Of a DNA stretch of 6,352 nucleotides, positions 1 through 4,685 are shown one piece after another; the stretch's first letter is position 1, and each line of letters opens with the position of its first letter. Under the pieces are notes generated by a model. The model worked only from the letters and a program-made list of their open reading frames with translations. It was not told where the DNA came from and made no database searches. The DNA comes from CAYJFX01 sp964370315. GTDB lineage: Bacteria > Spirochaetota > Spirochaetia > Treponematales > Treponemataceae. Location of the stretch: assembly GCA_964370315.1 (NCBI GenBank), contig CAYJIS010000072.1, positions 1 through 6,352 on the forward strand, in the 5' to 3' direction. The translations under genes and the position numbers were made by a program.

Positions 1-2
1 CA

Positions 3-542
3 ATTACCTTTAAGGAACAATATTATAATTTATACCATGTGCACTACCAACAATACCCAGACGATGTAATTGAAAATATTTACTGGCTAGAAAGAGCCGT
101 AGCGGCAGATTTTGCAAATCCACAGTATGCACTAGCACATATTAAAAATGAAGAAGATTGGGAAAAATACCGCTATTTATTTATGATGCATGTAAACCTA
201 AAACTTATTGAGCAACATATGCGTCTCGGACGTTACTGGGATAAGCAAGTAGCCTACTTTTATGATGCTCCATGGAAAGAAGAATATTTACGAGATTTAG
301 AAACTACTTTGAGTTGTTATACCGCAGGTCTTTATTATTGGAAGGAAGCAAAACTTTGGGCTGAAAAAGCAAATCAAGGTAAGTTTCAGTTTATTTTTTT
401 AACTGATATCCAAAACATGGAAGATGAGTCATTTAGAATTAATACTGGTGACTTAAACTATGAGAGAACTTTAGAGCGCGAAATTAATAGAGTTCAAAAA
501 GTTATCGATGACTTCCTTGCAATGAATGAAAGTACCTATTAA
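3..542 (+). CDS. Conserved hypothetical protein, 5'-truncated by the window edge
   Basis: The reading frame is open from the first complete codon of the window to a TAA at 540-542, with no stop upstream. The GTG at 39 is the first conventional start codon, but residues before it (…KEQYYNLYHVHYQQYPDD) read as real protein, so the true start probably lies left of the window. About 179 residues are visible. They are rich in Tyr, Trp, Glu and Lys and look wholly alpha-helical, for example the stretches around EEDWEKYRYLF and YYWKEAKLWAEKANQ. There is no signal peptide or membrane segment in the visible part. I recall similar treponemal hypothetical proteins but cannot name a function. A helical-repeat (TPR-like) scaffold is possible and unproven. 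The gene ends about 155 bp before aroB, separated by strong palindromes, so co-transcription is not evident. Confidence 0.75.
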   Translation: MTFKEQYYNLYHVHYQQYPDDVIENIYWLERAVAADFANPQYALAHIKNEEDWEKYRYLFMMHVNLKLIEQHMRLGRYWDKQVAYFYDAPWKEEYLRDLETTLSCYTAGLYYWKEAKLWAEKANQGKFQFIFLTDIQNMEDESFRINTGDLNYERTLEREINRVQKVIDDFLAMNESTY

Positions 543-578
543 TCAAAAAAATAATATTTTTTAATTATATATTTTATT

Positions 579-656
579 CTTCTTTTCTTGAAGAAAAGAA
601 GCAAAAGACCTGGGGGACGTTGCGATTCGTCCCCCAGACCCCCTTAACGCTTTTTA
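579..656. repeat. Composite intergenic element of two perfect palindromes
   Basis: Two perfect hairpins stand 8 nt apart. The first (579-601) is a pyrimidine/purine stem, CTTCTTTTCT then loop TGA then AGAAAAGAAG, 10 bp. The second (610-637) is CTGGGGGACG, 8-nt loop TTGCGATT, then CGTCCCCCAG, 10 bp. A further ACCCCC tract and a T5 run (651-655) follow. The second hairpin is the only strongly G+C-rich patch in this AT-rich spacer. The T run lies about 13 nt beyond the stem, so this is not a standard intrinsic terminator, although it may end transcription of the upstream gene. I interpret it as one copy of a dispersed palindromic intergenic repeat; copy number cannot be seen from this window. 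Confidence 0.6.
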
Positions 657-697
657 ATATTCGGAAATCAAGAATAACATAAACAAAGGATACCCGA

Positions 698-1801
698 ATG
701 AAATCAATATGTATATCTTACCCACCGGTACACATTAGCACAGCAACAACGAAAATTGTATTTTATAATTCAACAGTTGAATTAAACAATATAATTCTAA
801 ACAAAAAAGAATCTACACGAAAAATATATGTAGTTGATGACACAGTATGCAATTTACCCGCAGTAAAATCAATGTTAGAAAACAAAGAGCAAGATAGCAT
901 TGTTGTGACAATACAAGCTGGTGAAACCTATAAGACAATTGATACCGTTTTGAAGATTATCTTTGAGTCCTTAGAGAGCAACATGCAACGTTCAAGTACC
1001 TTTATAGGTATAGGTGGCGGTGTTACATGCGATATAGTTGCTTTTGCATCATCTATTTTTAAACGTGGGGCAAAATTAGAACTTATTCCAACGACACTTT
1101 TAGCAATGGTAGATGCTGCAATAGGTGGCAAAACAGGATGCGATTTTACAAATTATAAAAACATGATAGGTAGCTTTTATCCAGCTAGCATCATTCATAT
1201 ATCAAGTGAGTTTGTGCAAAGCCAAAGTGAAGACGAATATGTATCCGGCTTAGCAGAAGTGGTAAAAACTGCAATGCTCTACGACAAAGAACTTTTTAAA
1301 ATTATAAAAGAAAAAAAAGAGGCTATTCTTAAACGAAACACAGACATTGTAAAAGACATGATTTTTAGATGCGCAGGAGCAAAGGCAAACGTTGTAGAAA
1401 AAGATTTAACCGAAAAAAATATACGCATGCAATTAAATCTAGGGCACACCTTTGGACACGCCTTAGAAAGCATTGCAGGGCTTGGTTCGATTACACATGG
1501 CGAAGCCGTTGCATGGGGCATGGCACGAGCCATTGCCTTAAGTGAAAAACTGGGGCTTTGTAGTAGTGAATACAAGTCTGAGATTTTTACTGTTTTAGAA
1601 AGCTACGGTTGGTGCACAGAGGCTGTGCATCCGTGCGTTACACTCGGTAACGATGAGTTTCCAAAGGCTTTATTAAATGCAATGAAAAAGGATAAGAAGA
1701 ATTCGAGTAGCAAGGTTCGGGTTATTTTGCAAAAAGGCTTGTGCGACACGGTAATACAAGAAGTTGAAGATGCTGATGTGTTGTTAATTACGAATGCCTA
1801 A
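698..1801 (+). CDS. aroB: 3-dehydroquinate synthase
   Basis: Cytoplasmic enzyme of the shikimate pathway, second step: converts DAHP to 3-dehydroquinate using bound NAD and a divalent metal. The 367 residues match the usual family length of about 340-370. Visible signatures: nucleotide-binding GGGVTCD (106-112), RGAKLELIPTTLLAMVDA (123-140), the phosphate/substrate loop GGKTG (143-147) and KNMIGSF (154-160), SGLAEVVK (183-190), GHTFGH (249-254), HGEAVAWGM (267-275) and KKDKKN (330-335). The three metal ligands known in this family correspond to E187, H250 and H267, and all are present, so it should be active. The start is supported by AAAGGA at 685-690, 7 nt before the ATG. It appears monocistronic: no other shikimate gene is adjacent. 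Its last codons run into a heptanucleotide-phased repeat. Confidence 0.96.
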   Translation: MKSICISYPPVHISTATTKIVFYNSTVELNNIILNKKESTRKIYVVDDTVCNLPAVKSMLENKEQDSIVVTIQAGETYKTIDTVLKIIFESLESNMQRSSTFIGIGGGVTCDIVAFASSIFKRGAKLELIPTTLLAMVDAAIGGKTGCDFTNYKNMIGSFYPASIIHISSEFVQSQSEDEYVSGLAEVVKTAMLYDKELFKIIKEKKEAILKRNTDIVKDMIFRCAGAKANVVEKDLTEKNIRMQLNLGHTFGHALESIAGLGSITHGEAVAWGMARAIALSEKLGLCSSEYKSEIFTVLESYGWCTEAVHPCVTLGNDEFPKALLNAMKKDKKNSSSKVRVILQKGLCDTVIQEVEDADVLLITNA

Positions 1802-1820
1802 TTCCTAATTACGAATTAAA
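1786..1820. repeat. Heptanucleotide-phased short tandem repeat overlapping the aroB 3' end
   Basis: Five consecutive 7-bp units: AATTACG, AATGCCT, AATTCCT, AATTACG, AATTAAA. The first two units lie inside the last codons of aroB and the rest follow its stop. A related 7-bp-phased block lies just after the desulfurase gene at 6299-6333. The units have diverged but the phase is kept. Confidence 0.6.
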
Positions 1821-1922
1821 TGTTTTGCGTGTGCCACCAAGATTGGTCATGAAGTATCCACAAGAATTACACAAATTACGCAGATTTTTACCTTTTGCGG
1901 AATTGAGGATGCACAAACAAAA
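1821..1922. other. Non-coding spacer with a short 9-bp-phased repeat
   Basis: No credible gene on either strand. On the minus strand, 1886-1858 reads as three variants of a 9-mer (AATCTGCGT, AATTTGTGT, AATTCTTGTGG). Otherwise nothing recognisable is visible between the end of aroB and the FGE-terminator copy starting at 1923. Confidence 0.4.
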
Positions 1923-2008
1923 GCAGTGGATTACTCAAAAATCTTTGAACACAACACTGCTAATTCCGAATAAATAACGGTGACCCACACGCAAGCCTAC
2001 GATGTTGT
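1923..2008 (-). pseudogene. Degenerate copy of the 3' end and terminator of an FGE-fold lipoprotein gene
   Basis: Two parts match the 3' end of the intact lipoprotein gene (2668-3594) and its terminator. The hairpin at 1923-1960 (GCAGTG…CACTGC, with TCAAAAA…TTTGA inside) is a diverged copy of the terminator at 2593-2627; both share CAGTGGA, CTCAAAA, CTTTGAACAC and CACTGC in order. On the minus strand just before it, ACAACATCGTAGGCTTGCGT encodes the residues NIVGLRV. This lines up with the NIGFRVA C-terminal motif of the lipoprotein with a 3-nt insertion; by hand I count 20 of 25 aligned bases identical. The expected stop has gone and nothing upstream is coding, because the brnA remnant abuts it. 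I interpret it as a relic of a second FGE-fold gene or of a duplication of this 3' end. It could still work as a terminator for the brnTA locus. Confidence 0.5.
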
Positions 2009-2259
2009 CACGGTAAAGGACATTCGTGTTCCCTTGCCCACCTTATTACAGTATTTATACCTTGTTAACATGATATCCCTTTGCTTGTTAGCCATTCAAA
2101 ATTATCCATCTCAAGGGTTACCGATACAACTTTATTCATTTTTTTATTTCTAAAACTAAAGCCCTCTAAGTCTGTAACCTCAGGAATATCTGAAAAATCA
2201 ATCTCTCGTGCTTTTATTTGTTCAGCTCTTTCAGGTGTCATAGTTTTTATAGTTTGCAT
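2008..2259 (-). pseudogene. brnA: BrnA-family antitoxin gene interrupted by a TAA codon
   Basis: BrnA is the antitoxin and DNA-binding autorepressor of the type II BrnT/BrnA system. The start is ATG 2257-2259, preceded by GAGGAGG with 9 nt spacing; an in-frame ATG 18 nt upstream lies within that Shine-Dalgarno sequence and is unlikely to be used. The 64-residue product contains IDFSDIPEVTD (family IDxSDIPE) and VVSVTLEMDNFEWLTSKGI, the ribbon and first helix of a ribbon-helix-helix domain. Translation ends at TAA 2065-2067, exactly where the family has an aromatic residue in G-x-x-(Y/W)-Q-x-x-I-N. Beyond the stop the same frame continues for 18 codons as QGINTVIRWAREH, the expected second helix, to TGA 2008-2010. 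A single TAT/TAC-to-TAA change would explain this. The truncated protein lacks half of its DNA-binding fold. The family call is by motif recognition only. Confidence 0.72.
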
Positions 2260-2534
2260 AATACAATGCCTCCTCATTTGGTACTGCTTTACGAGAAGAA
2301 ATAATTCTTATTTTCTCTCTTTGGTATAAACGGTAGTTACAAGAATCAACCCATTAATAGAACCGATGCCCAAAAACCTATTCTCGTCCAAACTTGAATT
2401 AAGTCTATCATATCTTTCAATAAAAAAAGGGTCATCAAAAACCAATAATATTTCTTCAAAAGAAAAACCGTTTTTTTTTATATTTTCCTTTTTTTATTTC
2501 TATCCCACTCGAAACATCCGTGTTGTACCGTCAA
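2231..2534 (-). pseudogene. brnT: BrnT-family toxin gene with two frameshifts
   Basis: BrnT is a RelE-fold ribonuclease toxin that precedes and overlaps brnA. No single frame covers it, but three successive minus-strand frames give a full BrnT. Frame 1 (from 2534) reads CFEWDRNKK; frame 2 (about 2484-2308) reads NIKKNGFSFEE, VFDDPFF and RFLGIGSINGLILVTTVYT; frame 3 (2311-2231) reads IRIISSRKAVPNEEALYY and ends at TGA 2231-2233. Restoring one base in the A-rich tract 2495-2483 and one in AAAA 2314-2311 gives a continuous 101-residue protein, the family's usual size. The probable start is TTG 2534, six nt after AAGAGG. The toxin end overlaps the brnA start by 29 bp, as in intact operons. The usual KKHG motif reads KKNG. 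The two single-A losses plus the brnA stop indicate a decayed locus; a sequencing error at the A-runs is the main alternative. Confidence 0.75.
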
Positions 2535-2553
2535 ATAAAACCTCTTGAATATA

Positions 2554-2582
2554 ACTATATCACACTCCAACGCATTGTGCAA
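2554..2582 (-). promoter_or_regulatory. Possible brnT promoter
   Basis: On the minus strand TTGCAC (2582-2577) and TATAGT (2559-2554) are separated by 17 nt and lie 20 nt before the TTG start of the brnT remnant. The -10 matches consensus at 5 of 6 positions, the -35 at only 3 of 6. It begins immediately after the T tract of the lipoprotein terminator. Confidence 0.35.
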
Positions 2583-2585
2583 CAT

Positions 2586-2627
2586 AAAAAAACAGTGGAC
2601 TGCTCAAAAGCTTTGAACACCCCACTG
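2586..2627 (-). terminator. Intrinsic terminator of the lipoprotein gene
   Basis: On the minus strand the stem CAGTGG (2627-2622) pairs with CCACTG (2598-2593), with an inner stem TGTTCAAA/TTTGAGCA around a GCT loop, followed directly by seven T residues (2592-2586). It lies about 40 bp beyond the lipoprotein stop codon. A diverged copy lies at 1923-1960. Confidence 0.8.
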
Positions 2628-2667
2628 CAATTCAATTAATGTATAATGAGTACCGTTTAACTACTAA

Positions 2668-2793
2668 TTATTCCGCGTTGCGAGCCACTCGGAAACCGAT
2701 GTTGCTGAAGCGCTTAGACGAGTCGCGGTTATAGCGAAAGGCCACACGAACTTCAGACGATCTACCGGGCCAGTTACCGCCACGAATAACGCG
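2668..2793 (-). other. Candidate DGR variable region at the lipoprotein C-terminus
   Basis: From about K268 to the stop the coding strand is roughly 55% G+C by my count, while the rest of the gene and its surroundings are clearly AT-rich. The segment runs from RGGNW to NIGFRVA. In treponemal FGE-fold proteins such as TvpA this is where diversity-generating retroelements write adenine-directed substitutions. Codons at the exposed places (P276 CCC, G277 GGT, F286 TTT, Y288 TAT, N289 AAC, R290 CGC, D291 GAC, F296 TTC, S297 AGC, N298 AAC) all end in C or T, so each could derive from AAC or AAT in a template. That test is weak because many codons end in a pyrimidine. No template repeat or reverse transcriptase is visible here. 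Confidence 0.4.
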
Positions 2794-3594
2794 TTTCGAA
2801 TCAAGGCTTGAAGCAGGTCCTGTAGGATTATCATTGTTATCAGGGTTGACACTCACATCGTAGTAACCATTATCATACCTATCATAGCACCATTCCCATA
2901 CGTTCCCACTCATATCATACAGTGCATACTCTTCTGATACTGGACTTCTATTTCCTTTCACCTCAGAAGGATCACTTGTGTCATACACCGCATAGGTTCC
3001 TAATTCATTCTCATCACTTGTTCCTGCATAGGTTGTAGGTTTTTCTTGTGCACCTCCTGCTGCATATTCCCATTCTGCCTCGGTAGGTAAGCGGTAGCCT
3101 CTTTTCGTTACATCTACAGCTACTGTCCATGTCTCTTGGTTTGTTTCATCTGTTTTCATTATCGTATATACGACATCTTCTTCTGTTAGTTCTTTGCGTG
3201 TTAGCGCATTACAAAACTCTATTGCATCATACCAACTTATATATCTTGCTGGATAATTAGCTCCATTGCTGTCACTGCTGTCTTCTGGATCTGTTCCAGG
3301 CCAGTCTGTCACTACCGCTTCCCACTGTGCTTCAGTTACCTCTGTTGATCCTAAATAAAAACTATTTAAAGTTACAGGGTGCTCTGGCTTTTCATCATTA
3401 TATGCATTTTCTTCATCTTCTGCAGAACCCATCGTAAACGTGCCCTCACCTGTTCCTTCTACCATTACCATAGGCATAAATGGTGGTGCAGGTGTTTCAC
3501 CATTTCCGCTTACGCTGTCATTTGGCTGTGGACAGCCAATTAATACTAAGCCAAGCACTAAGGCAAAACTAACCAATAACATTAGTTTTTTCAT
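2668..3594 (-). CDS. Secreted lipoprotein with an FGE/SUMF1 (C-type-lectin-like) domain
   Basis: The 308-residue product starts at ATG 3592-3594, set by AAGGAG (3606-3601) 6 nt upstream; a longer in-frame start exists but has no such site. MKKLMLLVSF… is a lipoprotein signal with lipobox LVLIG/C21, so the mature protein should be lipid-anchored outside the cytoplasmic membrane. A low-complexity Pro/Gly linker follows, then an FGE-sulfatase domain: GTFTMGS (51-57), EHPVTLNSFYLGSTEVTEAQW (71-91, central HPVTL), YISWYDAIEFCNAL (118-131), YRLPTEAEWEYAAG (167-180), YDMSGNVWEWCYD (226-238), VIRGGNW (269-275) and NIGFRVA (298-304). The catalytic cysteine pair of true formylglycine-generating enzyme, expected after RGGxW, is absent (G277 and V282 at those places). 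Enzymatic FGE activity is therefore unlikely and a binding role is more probable. It is a single gene with its own promoter and terminator. Its last ~125 bp differ sharply in composition. Confidence 0.9.
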   Translation of the reverse strand: MKKLMLLVSFALVLGLVLIGCPQPNDSVSGNGETPAPPFMPMVMVEGTGEGTFTMGSAEDEENAYNDEKPEHPVTLNSFYLGSTEVTEAQWEAVVTDWPGTDPEDSSDSNGANYPARYISWYDAIEFCNALTRKELTEEDVVYTIMKTDETNQETWTVAVDVTKRGYRLPTEAEWEYAAGGAQEKPTTYAGTSDENELGTYAVYDTSDPSEVKGNRSPVSEEYALYDMSGNVWEWCYDRYDNGYYDVSVNPDNNDNPTGPASSLDSKRVIRGGNWPGRSSEVRVAFRYNRDSSKRFSNIGFRVARNAE

Positions 3595-3612
3595 TTTCGT
3601 CTCCTTAAAAAT

Positions 3613-3645
3613 GACAATCAAAAAACTTCAGTTTTTGACATTGTC
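3613..3645. promoter_or_regulatory. Leader hairpin upstream of the lipoprotein gene
   Basis: GACAA-T-CAAAAAAC, loop TTCA, GTTTTTG-A-CA-TTGTC forms a stem of about 13 bp with small bulges. It sits in the predicted 5' leader of the lipoprotein mRNA, 6 nt upstream of the Shine-Dalgarno sequence. T runs follow it on both strands (TTTTT at 3646-3650 on plus, ATTTTT on minus). It could attenuate transcription, protect the mRNA, or stop antisense reading from the left; the sequence does not decide. Confidence 0.5.
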
Positions 3646-3681
3646 TTTTTCCTGCCGCCTCTACAGTGTAAAAGCGGTAAT

Positions 3682-3710
3682 ATTATATATAATTTGCAAC
3701 GCAAATTAAA
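3682..3710 (-). promoter_or_regulatory. Lipoprotein promoter with a palindromic operator candidate in the spacer
   Basis: On the minus strand a perfect TATAAT (3687-3682) has TTTAAT (3710-3705) as a weak -35 at 17-nt spacing. Between them lies a perfect inverted repeat, AATTTGC-AAC-GCAAATT on the plus strand (3691-3707), 7-bp arms with 3-nt centre. A repressor bound there would cover the polymerase site. The predicted leader is about 80 nt and includes the hairpin at 3613-3645. Confidence 0.55.
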
Positions 3711-3783
3711 AAAATAAGTGTTTCTATACTAATTGTATTAAAACACTTATTAATTCTCCTTATGAATAATGATTTAAACACAA

Positions 3784-3829
3784 AAAACCGCAAAAAACTC
3801 GCACTTACGGGCGCTCTTTTTGCGGTTTT
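3784..3829. terminator. Long-stem bidirectional terminator-like hairpin
   Basis: AAAACCGCAAAAA (3784-3796) pairs perfectly with TTTTTGCGGTTTT (3817-3829), 13 bp around a 20-nt loop that can itself fold (CGC…GCG). An outer AACAC (3777-3781) / GTGTT (3837-3841) pair can extend it. On the minus strand the stem ends in six T residues, so it can terminate the three-gene operon lying about 150 bp upstream on that strand. On the plus strand the stem ends in TTTTAATT. It may also be a dispersed repeat unit. No gene is credible between 3711 and 3978. Confidence 0.6.
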
Positions 3830-3875
3830 AATTCCTGTGTTATTGTATGTTTTTTTATTTATGCATAGCTGTAGC

Positions 3876-3895
3876 GAACTGAACTGAACTGAACT
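3876..3895. repeat. Pentanucleotide tandem repeat (GAACT)4
   Basis: Four perfect copies of GAACT lie in the spacer between the hairpin at 3784-3829 and the three-gene operon. They lie in no supported gene. Confidence 0.75.
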
Positions 3896-3929
3896 CATAG
3901 GTGAGATATTTTTATAGGTACAACGTATT

Positions 3930-3976
3930 ATTGTGTTCATATTGTTAGTGTAGCATAAGTGGGGAATTTTTTCAAG
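3930..3976. repeat. Left copy of the direct repeat flanking the three-gene operon
   Basis: The core reads TTAGTGTAGCATAAGTGGGG, then AATTTTTTCAAG, and matches 4934-4977 in the same orientation. Over the best 36 columns I count 28 identities with two 1-nt gaps. It ends 2 bp from the stop codon of the last gene of the operon. Read on the minus strand the similarity seems to continue weakly into a TATAA-type -10 region, so this copy may be a relic of a duplicated promoter. Confidence 0.6.
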
Positions 3977-3978
3977 AC

Positions 3979-4194
3979 TCACCCCTTCGTATACTCCCAG
4001 TACAATTGAGCACCACTTTCCCACCAGTACTTTGTCTTTTCTATTTCCAATTGTTGGTAAAGAGGCGATTGGTAAAATTTTAGAAGTTCTTCTTTTTGTG
4101 AAGTGCCATTTTCATGTGCACTTATTTCTGTAAGGGTTGCAATTTTAAATGGTAATAAAATACGGAAGTTTCCTTGAGTTATTTCGGGAATCAT
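3979..4194 (-). CDS. Small protein of unknown function, third gene of the DUF3791-DUF3990 operon
   Basis: This 71-residue cytoplasmic protein begins at an ATG that overlaps the DUF3990 stop by 4 bp (ATGA) and is preceded by GAGGA inside the DUF3990 gene. The overlap and site indicate translational coupling. There is no signal peptide or membrane helix. Two parts look conserved: an N-terminal ILLPFKIATLTEI (12-24) resembling a short strand-helix, and FYQSPLYQQLEIEKTKYWWE (40-59) followed by QLYWEY (63-68), acidic and aromatic. I have the impression of similar small proteins beside DUF3990 genes but cannot name a family. Position and size suggest an accessory antitoxin or adaptor of the system; that is inference. 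Confidence 0.7.
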   Translation of the reverse strand: MIPEITQGNFRILLPFKIATLTEISAHENGTSQKEELLKFYQSPLYQQLEIEKTKYWWESGAQLYWEYTKG

Positions 4195-4685
4195 ATAATT
4201 TCCTCGCTTTTTACAAAACGTAATTCCTTTAATGAGTTTTCAGTATGAAAAAGAATTTGATTTACGAGAGTATATGTTTTTAAATTTTTTATTGTGGTTT
4301 CAACATCAAAAAAATGACTTTCATATAAAGAGAGCGAAGCATACACCCTGTCATTTGCCACTGGTCCAAAAACAATATCATAGTCATGTTTAAAACTTGG
4401 ATTTTGTCGATTTTCAAATACAAAGTCTAGCCATTCTTTCGTTGCAGTAGGAAATGAAAGTATTTTTAACGTATCTTTTTTTAATAAATCATCATCAACT
4501 TCATAAAAAGAAACAAACCCTTTTTCTGCACTTGTTGATTCAATTTTTATTTTTACCCACCTACAAGCTTGATCGTAATCAGTTGTTGTATAGAATCCAT
4601 TTCCAAAATCAACCGTTCTTTTTGATTCGGGAACCAATATTTGGGGCTTATCTATGGCTGTAATACTTCCGTGATAGACTATCAT
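4191..4685 (-). CDS. DUF3990 protein, putative ADP-ribosyltransferase-fold toxin
   Basis: This 164-residue cytoplasmic protein fits the DUF3990 family along its whole length. Family motifs visible: VYHGS (3-7), VDFGNGFYTTTDYDQA (25-40), VSFYEVD (58-64), EWLDFVFENR (84-93), YDIVFGPVANDRVY (102-115) and QILFHTENSLKEL (143-155). As I recall, sequence analyses place DUF3990 near the ADP-ribosyltransferase superfamily. H5 in YHGS and Y32 in GFYTT would then be the NAD-binding His and Tyr of an H-Y-(E/D/Q) active site. The third catalytic residue is not certain; Q143 or E149 are candidates. The ATG overlaps the DUF3791 stop (ATGA), with GGAAGG 12 nt upstream, and the stop overlaps the next gene, so the three are coupled. 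A toxin role is inferred from the neighbours; no target is known from sequence. Confidence 0.85.
   Translation of the reverse strand: MIVYHGSITAIDKPQILVPESKRTVDFGNGFYTTTDYDQACRWVKIKIESTSAEKGFVSFYEVDDDLLKKDTLKILSFPTATKEWLDFVFENRQNPSFKHDYDIVFGPVANDRVYASLSLYESHFFDVETTIKNLKTYTLVNQILFHTENSLKELRFVKSEEII

Noticed and set aside
39..542. GTG at 39 as the true start of the leftmost gene
   Set aside because: The frame is open to the window edge and the residues before the GTG look like genuine protein, with no ribosome-binding site placed for it. I treat the gene as truncated.
579..637. CRISPR-like or riboswitch structure upstream of aroB
   Set aside because: There are two different palindromes, not repeated units with spacers, and nothing resembling a known riboswitch core.
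1923..2008. DGR template repeat for the lipoprotein variable region
   Set aside because: The match to the variable region is only about 25 bp at the conserved end, contains a 3-nt indel, and lacks the AAC/AAT-rich core a template must have.
2311..2495. Programmed frameshifting in brnT
   Set aside because: Two shifts in one short gene, neither in a typical slippery heptamer with a downstream structure, and a stop in the partner gene make decay simpler.
2081..2548. Plus-strand open frames opposite the brnTA remnant
   Set aside because: They are shadows of the minus-strand toxin and antitoxin; hydrophobic, Ser/Phe-rich products with no motifs.
3440..3709. Plus-strand open frame antisense to the lipoprotein start
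   Set aside because: It mirrors the signal-peptide and linker coding region and has no ribosome-binding site or motif.
3683..4024. Minus-strand open frame of 113 codons across the spacer
   Set aside because: It runs through the 13-bp hairpin, the GAACT repeat, the direct repeat and the promoter palindrome, and overlaps the third operon gene in another frame. The protein is low in recognisable motifs.
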